DNA from: JBJEQG01 sp051881635
Lineage (GTDB): Bacteria; Bacillota; Clostridia; Oscillospirales; Acutalibacteraceae
Direction of reading: 5' to 3'
Length of the DNA: 5,161 nt
Assembly (NCBI GenBank): GCA_051881635.1
Contig: JBJEQG010000036.1
Coordinates: forward strand, 1-5,161
The notes beneath the pieces are model-generated. The model searched no databases. It was not told where the DNA came from and worked only from the letters and a program-made list of their open reading frames with translations. Position 1 is the first letter of the stretch. Each line of letters begins with the position of its first letter. A program made the translations under genes and the position numbers. This document shows positions 1 through 5,143 of the stretch, piece after piece.

Positions 1-16
1 AATTACGGTTCTTATT

Positions 17-365
17 TGGTGGAGGTGAGGGGAATCGAACCCCTGTCCAAAAGGCACTTGCCCCGGCTTTCTTCGAGCGTAGTTTGTATTTTAAGATTCC
101 CCCAACACAACGCCTACAAACAGGCTTTGTGCTTCGGTAGCTTTTAATTCACGACAGCAGCCAAAGCACTCTACTGTTCGCGTTCACTGCTTATCGACGC
201 CCCGAAAAGACCGCAGTACTTCTTATCGGAACGCTCACTGCTTACGCAGCGAGGGCAACTGTATTATCGTTGTCGTTTAATTTTTAATTTGCGGATTTTA
301 AAGTAGTTCCGCACTACTGCTCGCTTACCGAGGTTCACACCCCCTGTCGAAACCTTTACACCCCC
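17..365 (-). ncRNA. ssrA: tmRNA (transfer-messenger RNA)
   Basis: One-piece tmRNA of about 349 nt that rescues ribosomes stalled on broken mRNAs: it enters the A site like alanyl-tRNA, then supplies a short reading frame encoding a proteolysis tag. On the minus strand the 5' end GGGGGTG (365-359) pairs with CACCTCC (27-21) to make a seven-pair acceptor stem with one G-U pair, followed by an A discriminator and an encoded CCA (19-17). The T-arm motif GGTTCGATTCCCC lies just inside the 3' end, and the 5' part carries the conserved AAAGGTTTCGACAGGGG typical of tmRNA. The tag frame ends in codons for ALAA and then TAA. The GC-rich segments between tag and tRNA-like 3' part fit the usual pseudoknots. 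It sits downstream of smpB, which encodes its protein partner, separated by one small gene. Identification is very secure; the ends are taken from acceptor pairing. Confidence 0.97.
242..274 (-). other. tmRNA proteolysis-tag reading frame
   Basis: Internal mRNA-like segment of the tmRNA. Reading back from the TAA stop at 244-242 gives DNDNTVALAA, ten residues, the same length as the E. coli tag, with the C-terminal hydrophobic AA recognised by ClpXP-type proteases. The resume codon is inferred as GAC (274-272) by aligning the upstream TAAAC with the UAGUC that precedes the E. coli resume codon. An in-frame TAA four codons upstream limits the tag to at most KLN plus these ten residues. The C-terminus is certain; the first residue is an inference. 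Confidence 0.8.
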
Positions 366-367
366 AT

Positions 368-396
368 ATATAAACATTATGGATTGATGTATTCAA
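368..396 (-). promoter_or_regulatory. possible ssrA promoter
   Basis: TTGAAT (396-391) and TTATAT (373-368) are separated by 17 nt on the minus strand, directly upstream of the tmRNA. The -10-like element ends only 2 nt before the mature 5' end, closer than a normal start site allows, so either another element is used or ssrA is made mainly by read-through from the upstream operon with 5' processing by RNase P. Weak call. Confidence 0.25.
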
Positions 397-398
397 AT

Positions 399-644
399 TT
401 ATTCTTCTGTTATCAGTTTAATATCATTAAAAGACACCCATGCCAACACGCTTTCCGCTTCATTAACAGAGAAACCCGAACCGTAATCGGCATAGAAATA
501 ACGATTGTCGGCATTATAGCCACCGACTGCCCATTCAATATCTCCATTGATTGTTTGCCACGCATAAACGCACCATTCATGGTCATCGGGATAACCGTAT
601 TCTGAAACCAAATGCCAATTCCGTATGTCCAAATTAAGTTTCAT
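399..644 (-). CDS. hypothetical acidic, aromatic-rich 81-aa protein between smpB and ssrA
   Basis: I do not recognise this protein. It has 81 residues, is markedly acidic (14 Asp/Glu against 4 Lys/Arg), and is rich in aromatic residues (Trp at 10, 24, 29, 38 and 69; seven Tyr). No signal peptide, membrane segment or catalytic motif is visible; the alternation of aromatic and polar residues suggests a small beta-rich fold. It is probably a real gene: the ATG at 644 is preceded by GAGGGAG (656-650) at 5 nt spacing, that site overlaps the smpB stop codon, and the gap to smpB is only 10 nt, which points to translational coupling in the same operon. The gene ends 33 nt before the tmRNA. An overlapping plus-strand frame has no comparable ribosome binding site. 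A role connected with SmpB or tmRNA is possible from position only; it could equally be a lineage-specific insertion. Confidence 0.7.
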   Translation of the reverse strand: MKLNLDIRNWHLVSEYGYPDDHEWCVYAWQTINGDIEWAVGGYNADNRYFYADYGSGFSVNEAESVLAWVSFNDIKLITEE

Positions 645-654
645 ATCCGCTCCC

Positions 655-1122
655 TCAACCCCGCATACGCTCTTTTAAGGCTCGGTCAATATCTCTTTTA
701 GCGGCTTTCGCTGCCATATCCTCACGCTTATCATACAGCTTTTTGCCCTTGCAAAGACCTAACTGCACTTTAACCTTTGAACCCTTAAAATACAGGGACA
801 ATGGTATAAGCGAATAACCTTCCTGTTTAACAAGACCGAACAAACGCATAATTTCTCTTTTGTGCATTAACAATTTTCGGACACGCATGGGGTCACGATT
901 AAAAATATTGCCGAAATCATACGGGCTGATGTGCATACCTTTAATATACATTTCGCCGTCATCGACACTGCACCAAGCGTCTTTCAGATTGACACGCCCC
1001 TGACGAATGGATTTAACTTCCGTTCCAACAAGTTCTATACCTGTTTCAAAACTTTCTATAACAAAATAGTCGTGAAAGGCTTTTTTGTTTTGTGCGATTG
1101 TTTTATTTGTTTCTTTGGACAT
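655..1122 (-). CDS. smpB: SsrA-binding protein SmpB
   Basis: SmpB binds the tRNA-like part of tmRNA and mimics the codon-anticodon stem in the ribosomal decoding centre, so that tmRNA can enter stalled ribosomes. The product is about 155 residues, the normal family length. Conserved features are the N-terminal NKKAFHDYFV strand, the tmRNA-contact segment GTEVKSIRQGRVNLKDAW (residues 33-50), and GKKLYDKR (126-133), which opens the basic C-terminal tail that forms a helix in the mRNA channel. I chose the ATG at 1122: AAGGAG (1139-1134) lies 11 nt upstream. The alternative in-frame GTG at 1134 overlaps the ribosome binding site itself and would add only MRGF. It follows recR by 28 nt and is followed by a small gene and then ssrA, so the tmRNA and its partner sit in the same cluster. 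Confidence 0.97.
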   Translation of the reverse strand: MSKETNKTIAQNKKAFHDYFVIESFETGIELVGTEVKSIRQGRVNLKDAWCSVDDGEMYIKGMHISPYDFGNIFNRDPMRVRKLLMHKREIMRLFGLVKQEGYSLIPLSLYFKGSKVKVQLGLCKGKKLYDKREDMAAKAAKRDIDRALKERMRG

Positions 1123-1133
1123 AAAGCCCCTCA

Positions 1134-1139
1134 CTCCTT
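1134..1139 (-). promoter_or_regulatory. smpB ribosome binding site (decides start)
   Basis: AAGGAG on the minus strand, 11 nt before the ATG at 1122. It abuts or overlaps the upstream GTG candidate at 1134, which makes that start unlikely. Confidence 0.7.
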
Positions 1140-1150
1140 ACTTTTGTTAT

Positions 1151-1753
1151 TTACATTTCACTGCGTCCCTCTAAGGCTCGGGACAATGTGACCTCATCGG
1201 TATATTCCAAATCCGCACCAACGGGAATACCATACGCCAATCGTGTAACCTTAACACCTAACGGTTTAATCAAACGGGAAATATACATAGCGGTTGCTTC
1301 TCCCTCAGAGGAGGCATTTGTCGCCATAATCACTTCCCTGACCTTTCCGTCATTGATACGGTGCAAAAGTTCTTTGATTTTAAGCATATCGGGAGAAACA
1401 CCCGACAGCGGCGATATAACGCCATGAAGTACATGATAGCTGGCATGAAACTCCTTTGTCTTTTCAAAAGCCACAACATCTTTCGGGTCTTCAACCACAC
1501 AAATGACGGATTTATCCCGAGTTTCATCGGCACAAACCGAACAAAGTTCCTGGTCCGTAAAATTACAGCAAACCTTACAAAGATGTATTTTCTTATGTGC
1601 ATCCATAAGAGCATCGGCAAACTTTTGCGTTTCGCTTTCAGGCAGTCTTAATATATAGTATGCCAAACGGGTGGCGGATTTATGCCCGATACCCGGCAAA
1701 CGCTCAAACTGCTCAATAAGCTTTGATAAAGAAACAATATTATATTCAGACAT
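1151..1753 (-). CDS. recR: recombination mediator protein RecR
   Basis: RecR works with RecF and RecO to load RecA onto gapped, SSB-coated single-stranded DNA, forming a ring-shaped clamp on DNA. The 200-residue product matches the family length. In order it shows a helix-hairpin-helix with LPGIGHKSATRLAYYIL (19-35), a C4 zinc finger with Cys59, Cys62, Cys71 and Cys74, and a Toprim domain beginning VVEDPKDV (86-93), continuing with ATNASSEGEATAMY (143-156), then the C-terminal GIPVGADLEYTDEVTL segment and Walker-like end ALEGR. The ATG at 1753 is 3 nt after the ybaB stop and no good Shine-Dalgarno sequence precedes it, so translation probably depends on coupling to ybaB. The order dnaX-ybaB-recR is conserved across many bacteria. 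Confidence 0.98.
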   Translation of the reverse strand: MSEYNIVSLSKLIEQFERLPGIGHKSATRLAYYILRLPESETQKFADALMDAHKKIHLCKVCCNFTDQELCSVCADETRDKSVICVVEDPKDVVAFEKTKEFHASYHVLHGVISPLSGVSPDMLKIKELLHRINDGKVREVIMATNASSEGEATAMYISRLIKPLGVKVTRLAYGIPVGADLEYTDEVTLSRALEGRSEM

Positions 1754-1756
1754 AGA

Positions 1757-2107
1757 TTAGAACAAGCCTGGAATATTCAAGCCGCCGGAAATTCTATCCA
1801 TTGTATCGGATTTTTCGTCCTGTGCCTTGCGAATTGCTTCATTAACTGCTGCCTTTACCAAATCGGACAGCATTTCAATATCTTCGGGGTCAACAACATC
1901 TTTGGAGATTTCCAAAGCCTTAACTTCAAGCTTGCCTGTAACAACCGCTTTGACAGCGTTTCCGCCTGCTGTTGCCTCATATTCTTTTTCTTCGAGTTCT
2001 TTGGACGCTTCGTCCATTTCTTCCTGCATTTTTTGTGCCTGACGGGCAAGCTGCTGAATATTTGCTGCACCCGCATTACTGTAACCCTTTGGTAATCTTG
2101 CTTTCAT
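1757..2107 (-). CDS. ybaB: YbaB/EbfC family nucleoid-associated protein
   Basis: Small DNA-binding protein of 116 residues that dimerises and binds DNA as a nucleoid-associated factor. The YbaB/EbfC family signature is visible: an N-terminal amphipathic helix with NIQQLARQAQKMQEEM (16-31) and a Lys/Glu-rich run, the central strand region TAGGNAVKAVVTGKLEVKALEIS, the DPEDIEMLSDLVKAAVNEAIRKAQ helix, and a C-terminus ending GGLNIPGLF, where the usual ending is Gly/Met/Pro-rich followed by Gly-Leu-Phe. The ATG at 2107 is preceded by GGAGG, which lies within the last codons of dnaX, and only 1 nt separates the two genes, so translation is coupled. In Firmicutes this gene is often called yaaK. Its exact physiological role is not settled in the family; its position suggests a link to replication or repair. 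Confidence 0.97.
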   Translation of the reverse strand: MKARLPKGYSNAGAANIQQLARQAQKMQEEMDEASKELEEKEYEATAGGNAVKAVVTGKLEVKALEISKDVVDPEDIEMLSDLVKAAVNEAIRKAQDEKSDTMDRISGGLNIPGLF

Positions 2108-2108
2108 T

Positions 2109-3740
2109 TTAATTTCCTCCGTTTGTATCGTTTATTTTTTGGACAGGAATACCTGCCTGCTGTATATCGGACGCAAATTGTTCCAATGGGTCGTCCGATT
2201 TAATTTCATCGGGATAGGAATAGCGTCCCAGACTGTATTCCTTACCCGTTATTCGCTTTATGCTGTCCCTCATTCTGTCCCTTTGCGAGGAAACTCTCAA
2301 AAGTTCAAAACAAATATCGTTTTTGGAGTCCACCAAAACATATTTGCCGCTGATATATGCCGTACTTCCGTCAAAACTTGCTCCAATTGCTTTGGAATAT
2401 TTCTTTATATCGGCAATAACCTCCGGCCATTGTTTCATGGGAACGGCATCACGCCTTAACTTTTCCATATCCGCAAAGCTTGGCTGTTTTGTTACCTGTC
2501 GTAAAGGTTGTGTTGATGTCTGGGGCGGTGCTGTTTCCTCTGCTGTCGGTACAGTCTGCGGATTTTTGACCAAATAAGCAACCGCTTTTTCAAGCTTTTC
2601 CAAACGCTCGGCAACATCGGACGGTAAAGCCGTTCCAACGGCGGTTTCAGGCAAAACCGTCTGCGACATACTCATGCGGATAATTGTCATTTCAAGTTCC
2701 GTACGGCGGTTGACGCTCCGCATCATACGCTCATGGGCTTCTTGAAGGATATTCAAGGATTGGAGAATGACCTCTAATGAAGTTTTCTCTGCCTGTTCCA
2801 TAACCGCTTGAAATTCATTATCCGACATAACCAAAAGCGTTTTGGCATTTTTAACCGTCTTACAGAGCATCATCGCACGATAATGGGCAATCCATTCGTC
2901 ACACAGCAACGCCATATCACGAGAGGCATTATATAGTTCGGAAATAATCTCCAAAGCGGCGGCGGCATCTCCTGACAAAACGGCATCTGTCATTTTAATC
3001 AAGTGGGTTTTGCCTGTCAGGCCAAGTGCATTTTGGACAATTTTTTCATCAACCTTATTGTTGATACTCAAACAGCGGTCAAGCAAAGACAATGCGTCAC
3101 GCATTGCACCGTCAGCCAAACCTGCTACCATTAAAGCGGAATTGCGGTCAATCACCGCACCTTCGGCAGTACAAACGCTTTCCAAACGGTCGGCAATATC
3201 ACTCTGGGAAATACGGTGAAAATCAAACCGCTGGCAACGGGATAATATGGTTGCGGGAATTTTATGCAGTTCTGTTGTTGCCAAAATAAAAATCACATAT
3301 TCAGGCGGCTCTTCCAAAGTTTTCAGCAAAGCGTTAAAAGCCCCTGCCGAAAGCATATGCACTTCGTCAATGATATAGACACGAAACTTTGCACGGGCAG
3401 GCGTATAAGCCACTTCTTCACGCAAAGAACGAATATCCTCAACGCTGTTATTACTTGCGGCATCAATTTCGACAACATCTAAAATACTGCCGTCATCAAT
3501 ACCACGACAAATTTCACATTCGCCGCACGGGTCACCGTTTTGTGGAGAAAGACAGTTTACCGCTTTGGATAAAATCTTTGCACAGGTTGTTTTTCCCGTA
3601 CCACGAGAGCCTGTAAACAGATAAGCGTGGGACAAACGCCCTGCCTTCAATTCATTTTTCAAGGTATGTGTCACTTGCGGCTGACCGACAACATCGGCAA
3701 AGCATTTCGGACGGTATTTTCGATACAGAACCTGATACAT
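2109..3740 (-). CDS. dnaX: DNA polymerase III subunit gamma/tau (clamp loader ATPase)
   Basis: AAA+ subunit of the clamp loader, which opens and places the sliding clamp on primed DNA; the tau form also links polymerase and helicase. The product is 543 residues from the chosen start. It begins MYQVLYRKYRP, then the Walker A GSRGTGKTT (44-52), four zinc-binding cysteines (Cys63, 72, 75, 78), Walker B VYIIDEVHML (121-130), sensor 1 FILATTE (151-157), and the SRC motif (167-169) with the arginine finger Arg168. After the clamp-loader collar domain comes a Pro/Thr/Gln-rich linker (about 405-430) and a C-terminal tau-type domain. I use the ATG at 3740 because family members start there and GGAGGGGG lies 11 nt upstream; an ATG at 3770 would add ten residues without a good site. 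I see no E. coli-style A AAA AAG slippery site in the linker region, so a frameshifted gamma form is not evident. No clear own promoter is visible. Confidence 0.98.
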   Translation of the reverse strand: MYQVLYRKYRPKCFADVVGQPQVTHTLKNELKAGRLSHAYLFTGSRGTGKTTCAKILSKAVNCLSPQNGDPCGECEICRGIDDGSILDVVEIDAASNNSVEDIRSLREEVAYTPARAKFRVYIIDEVHMLSAGAFNALLKTLEEPPEYVIFILATTELHKIPATILSRCQRFDFHRISQSDIADRLESVCTAEGAVIDRNSALMVAGLADGAMRDALSLLDRCLSINNKVDEKIVQNALGLTGKTHLIKMTDAVLSGDAAAALEIISELYNASRDMALLCDEWIAHYRAMMLCKTVKNAKTLLVMSDNEFQAVMEQAEKTSLEVILQSLNILQEAHERMMRSVNRRTELEMTIIRMSMSQTVLPETAVGTALPSDVAERLEKLEKAVAYLVKNPQTVPTAEETAPPQTSTQPLRQVTKQPSFADMEKLRRDAVPMKQWPEVIADIKKYSKAIGASFDGSTAYISGKYVLVDSKNDICFELLRVSSQRDRMRDSIKRITGKEYSLGRYSYPDEIKSDDPLEQFASDIQQAGIPVQKINDTNGGN

Positions 3741-3751
3741 AACCGCAGTAA

Positions 3752-3759
3752 CCCCCTCC
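3752..3759 (-). promoter_or_regulatory. dnaX ribosome binding site (decides start)
   Basis: GGAGGGGG on the minus strand, 11 nt before the ATG at 3740. It lies downstream of the alternative ATG at 3770, which itself lacks a comparable site. Confidence 0.75.
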
Positions 3760-3787
3760 GATTTTGACATTGTTCCAATGAAATCGT

Positions 3788-3820
3788 AAAAAAAACAAGA
3801 CAGACCGAAAATCGGCGGTC
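3788..3820 (-). terminator. intrinsic terminator after SRP RNA, leaky or attenuating
   Basis: On the minus strand GACCG (3820-3816) and CGGTC (3807-3803) can form a short hairpin with an 8-nt loop; TGTCTTG and a run of eight T (3795-3788) follow. The local hairpin is separated from the U-tract by several bases, but TCTGTCTTGT next to the U-tract can also pair with the complementary 5' leader of the transcript (3969-3960), which would place a helix directly against the Us. It lies between the SRP RNA and dnaX, so it must allow read-through if dnaX has no promoter of its own. Confidence 0.6.
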
Positions 3821-3826
3821 ATACGC

Positions 3827-3950
3827 TTGGATATGCAGACGAACAGACTTACTGTATCGCATGGAACACATTGCTTAATGCTGCTCGGTTCCCCGCCTGA
3901 CATGGTTCACAAGGTTTCATCGTACAGGGCCTATCCGACTGCATATCCAA
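3827..3950 (-). ncRNA. ffs: signal recognition particle RNA (4.5S/scRNA type)
   Basis: RNA core of the signal recognition particle, which with Ffh delivers ribosomes making membrane or secreted proteins to FtsY and the SecYEG channel. The minus strand holds the conserved domain IV hairpin at 3903-3878: ATG TCAGG CGG, a GGAA tetraloop (3892-3889), CCG, then AGCAG CAT, matching the universal TCAGG / AGCAG asymmetric Ffh-binding loop. The outer end is a perfect 12-bp helix, TTGGATATGCAG (3950-3939) with CTGCATATCCAA (3838-3827), and inner segments such as CTGTA/TACAG continue the rod. Its length of about 124 nt fits the small bacterial type without an Alu domain; B. subtilis has a longer form. 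Its place directly upstream of dnaX is the classical Firmicutes arrangement. The mature ends are estimated from pairing; the primary transcript extends beyond both. Confidence 0.95.
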
Positions 3951-3988
3951 AGGTATGTTTCTGTCTTGTCTTAAAATGTTACAAGGCA

Positions 3989-4017
3989 ATTATACTATAT
4001 TTTATTTTAAAATGCAA
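3989..4017 (-). promoter_or_regulatory. sigma-A promoter of SRP RNA and probably the dnaX operon
   Basis: On the minus strand TTGCAT (4017-4012), a 17-nt spacer and a perfect TATAAT (3994-3989) form a near-consensus promoter. The expected start is near 3982, giving a leader of about 30 nt before the SRP RNA helix. It is the only strong minus-strand promoter I see upstream of dnaX. Confidence 0.85.
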
Positions 4018-4039
4018 TAGAATTTTTTGAATTTTTTGC

Positions 4040-4068
4040 TTGCAATTTATTCTTTTGTATGGTACAAT
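4040..4068 (+). promoter_or_regulatory. sigma-A promoter of rpmE
   Basis: TTGCAA (4040-4045), a 17-nt spacer, and TACAAT (4063-4068) preceded by TGG, an extended -10. The start is expected near 4075, leaving a leader of about 33 nt, too short for a large regulatory structure. It is divergent from the SRP RNA promoter, with the two -35 boxes 22 nt apart. Confidence 0.85.
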
Positions 4069-4107
4069 CATAATTGTTCTATGCAATCAGAAAGAGGTGA
4101 AGTTTAA

Positions 4108-4314
4108 ATGAAAAAGGACATTCATCCTAATTATCAGGAAACAACCATTACCTGTGCCTGCGGTAATGTTATCAGCACCGGTTCTACAAAAAAAGATATC
4201 CGTGTTGAAATTTGCTCAAAGTGCCATCCGTTCTTTACAGGTCGTCAGAAACTCGTTGACAGCGGCGGTCGTGTTGATAAGTTCAAAAAGCGTTATGGTA
4301 TGCAGGCAAAATAA
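4108..4314 (+). CDS. rpmE: ribosomal protein L31 (bL31), zinc-binding type
   Basis: Component of the large ribosomal subunit located at the central protuberance, where bL31 bridges to the small-subunit head. The product is 68 residues, close to the family norm. It starts MKKDIHPNY, and shows the zinc-type cysteines Cys16, Cys18, Cys36 and Cys39 (CACG and CSKC), the HPFFTGRQK signature, and a basic C-terminus with GRVDKFKKRYGM. Retention of all four cysteines marks it as the zinc-containing paralogue, as opposed to the zinc-free version induced under zinc limitation. GAGGTGA (4094-4100) gives a good ribosome binding site 7 nt before the ATG. It is apparently monocistronic: its own promoter lies upstream and a strong terminator follows within 25 nt. 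Confidence 0.98.
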   Translation: MKKDIHPNYQETTITCACGNVISTGSTKKDIRVEICSKCHPFFTGRQKLVDSGGRVDKFKKRYGMQAK

Positions 4315-4338
4315 GAAACCTAATAACCAAAAGGTGAA

Positions 4339-4366
4339 GGCGACACATTTTTGTGTCGCCCTTTTT
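4339..4366 (+). terminator. intrinsic terminator of rpmE
   Basis: GGCGACAC (4339-4346) and GTGTCGCC (4353-4360) form a perfect 8-bp stem with a six-base loop ATTTTT, followed by CTTTTTC. A strong rho-independent terminator 25 nt after the rpmE stop. Confidence 0.92.
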
Positions 4367-4372
4367 CTTCTC

Positions 4373-4401
4373 TTGACTGTGCATTTTTTTATATTTTTAT
4401 T
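4373..4401 (+). promoter_or_regulatory. possible promoter of the metallo-hydrolase gene
   Basis: TTGACT (4373-4378) is a good -35 box directly after the rpmE terminator; at 17 nt spacing the -10 position is TTTATT (4396-4401), which is weak. The AT-rich gap from 4379 to 4430 offers several other poor -10 matches. A separate promoter is expected because of the terminator upstream, but its exact place is uncertain. Confidence 0.3.
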
Positions 4402-4450
4402 TCATCAGTCCGCCCCATTTTATTGTTTGACAAATCGGAGGTAATATTTT

Positions 4451-5059
4451 ATGAATAATGTAGAAGAAATAAAATATGGAAATACCAAATGTTATCTTAT
4501 AGACCGTAAAGTTTTAATTGATACTGATTGGGCAGGTTCTTTACAAAACTTTTTCAAATGTATAAAGCAAAAAAAAATTCTTATAAGTGATATAAAATAC
4601 CTGATAATTACCCATTTTCACCCCGACCATATGGGGATTGCACAGGAACTGTCAGAATTGGGAATAAATATAGTCGTTTTGGAAGAACAAAAAGATTATA
4701 TTCATTTTTCTGACAAGATATTTGAAAAAGAAAAAAATACAACTTTTAAACCTATTGAAGAAAACCGAATAATGACTATATCTTGTTCTGAGAGCCGCCA
4801 TTTTTTTGAAAACATCGGTATTCATGGAGAAATTATTCATACTCCCGGACACAGTGAGGACAGTATTTCTATTCTTTTAGACAATGGTATTGCTATTGTT
4901 GGGGATTTATATCCCCTTTACTCTGTTCCAGCATATAACAATAAGGTGTTAGAACAAAGTTGGAATGAGATATTATCGCACGATATACATTTAATATATT
5001 ATGGACACGCAAAAGAAGATTTTATAGAAAATATCAATTCATTAAATGATATATTATAA
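4451..5059 (+). CDS. metallo-beta-lactamase-fold hydrolase
   Basis: A 202-residue stand-alone metallo-beta-lactamase (MBL) domain. The full metal-binding set is present: HFHPDH (His55, His57, Asp59, His60), His134 in HTPGHS, Asp152 in VGDLYP, and His186 in YYGH, so it should bind two metal ions and be active. The GDLYP strand and HTPGHSEDSI segment resemble the glyoxalase II-like branch, members of which hydrolyse thioesters or act as lactonases or phosphodiesterases; the substrate cannot be read from sequence. It has no signal peptide, so it is likely cytosolic, which speaks against a secreted antibiotic beta-lactamase. The ATG at 4451 has GGAGG (4437-4441) at 9 nt. Codons end mostly in A or T, unlike dnaX and recR, which suggests a different origin or weaker expression. 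Terminators isolate it on both sides, so its neighbours give no functional clue. Confidence 0.9.
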   Translation: MNNVEEIKYGNTKCYLIDRKVLIDTDWAGSLQNFFKCIKQKKILISDIKYLIITHFHPDHMGIAQELSELGINIVVLEEQKDYIHFSDKIFEKEKNTTFKPIEENRIMTISCSESRHFFENIGIHGEIIHTPGHSEDSISILLDNGIAIVGDLYPLYSVPAYNNKVLEQSWNEILSHDIHLIYYGHAKEDFIENINSLNDIL

Positions 5060-5118
5060 CAATTAACATAGTTCGATGAAATTTTATCTGATTGATAAAT
5101 TGTAAAAACAGAGCCTGT

Positions 5119-5143
5119 AAAGGCGAACTGCGTTCGCCTTTTT
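5119..5143 (+). terminator. intrinsic terminator after the metallo-hydrolase gene
   Basis: AAAGGCGAAC (5119-5128) and GTTCGCCTTT (5132-5141) are perfectly complementary around a TGC loop, with a T-run 5139-5143. A strong rho-independent terminator about 60 nt after the stop codon. The A-run on its left side is short, so it would work only weakly for any minus-strand transcript arriving from the right. Confidence 0.9.

Noticed and set aside
17..100. Free-standing tRNA gene at the left edge (T-arm and CCA visible)
   Set aside because: The matching 5' acceptor strand lies 340 nt away, and a tag reading frame is present between; it is the tRNA-like end of tmRNA.
384..605. Plus-strand frame opposite the 81-aa gene
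   Set aside because: No ribosome binding site, and the minus-strand frame has one with tight coupling to smpB.
1123..1134. GTG at 1134 as the smpB start
   Set aside because: The AAGGAG ribosome binding site overlaps this codon, so it serves the ATG at 1122 instead.
2500..2650. Programmed frameshift site in dnaX producing a gamma form
   Set aside because: No A AAA AAG heptamer is present in frame in the linker region; the only long A-run (near 2133) is a few codons from the stop codon and would make no meaningful short product.
3741..3770. Upstream in-frame ATG (3770) as the dnaX start
   Set aside because: It would add ten residues before the conserved MYQVLYRKYRP start and has no ribosome binding site; GGAGGGGG serves the ATG at 3740.
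3652..3903. Minus-strand 83-codon frame overlapping the dnaX start and the SRP RNA
   Set aside because: It runs through the SRP RNA and the terminator and overlaps dnaX in another frame; an artefact of open frames in structured RNA sequence.
3827..4030. Plus-strand 67-codon reading frame across the SRP RNA and its promoter
   Set aside because: It is antisense to a conserved RNA gene, has no ribosome binding site, and its amino-acid sequence has no family look.
4427..4455. TTGACA at 4427-4432 as -35 box for the metallo-hydrolase gene
   Set aside because: A -10 at normal spacing would fall on the start codon, putting the transcription start inside the gene.
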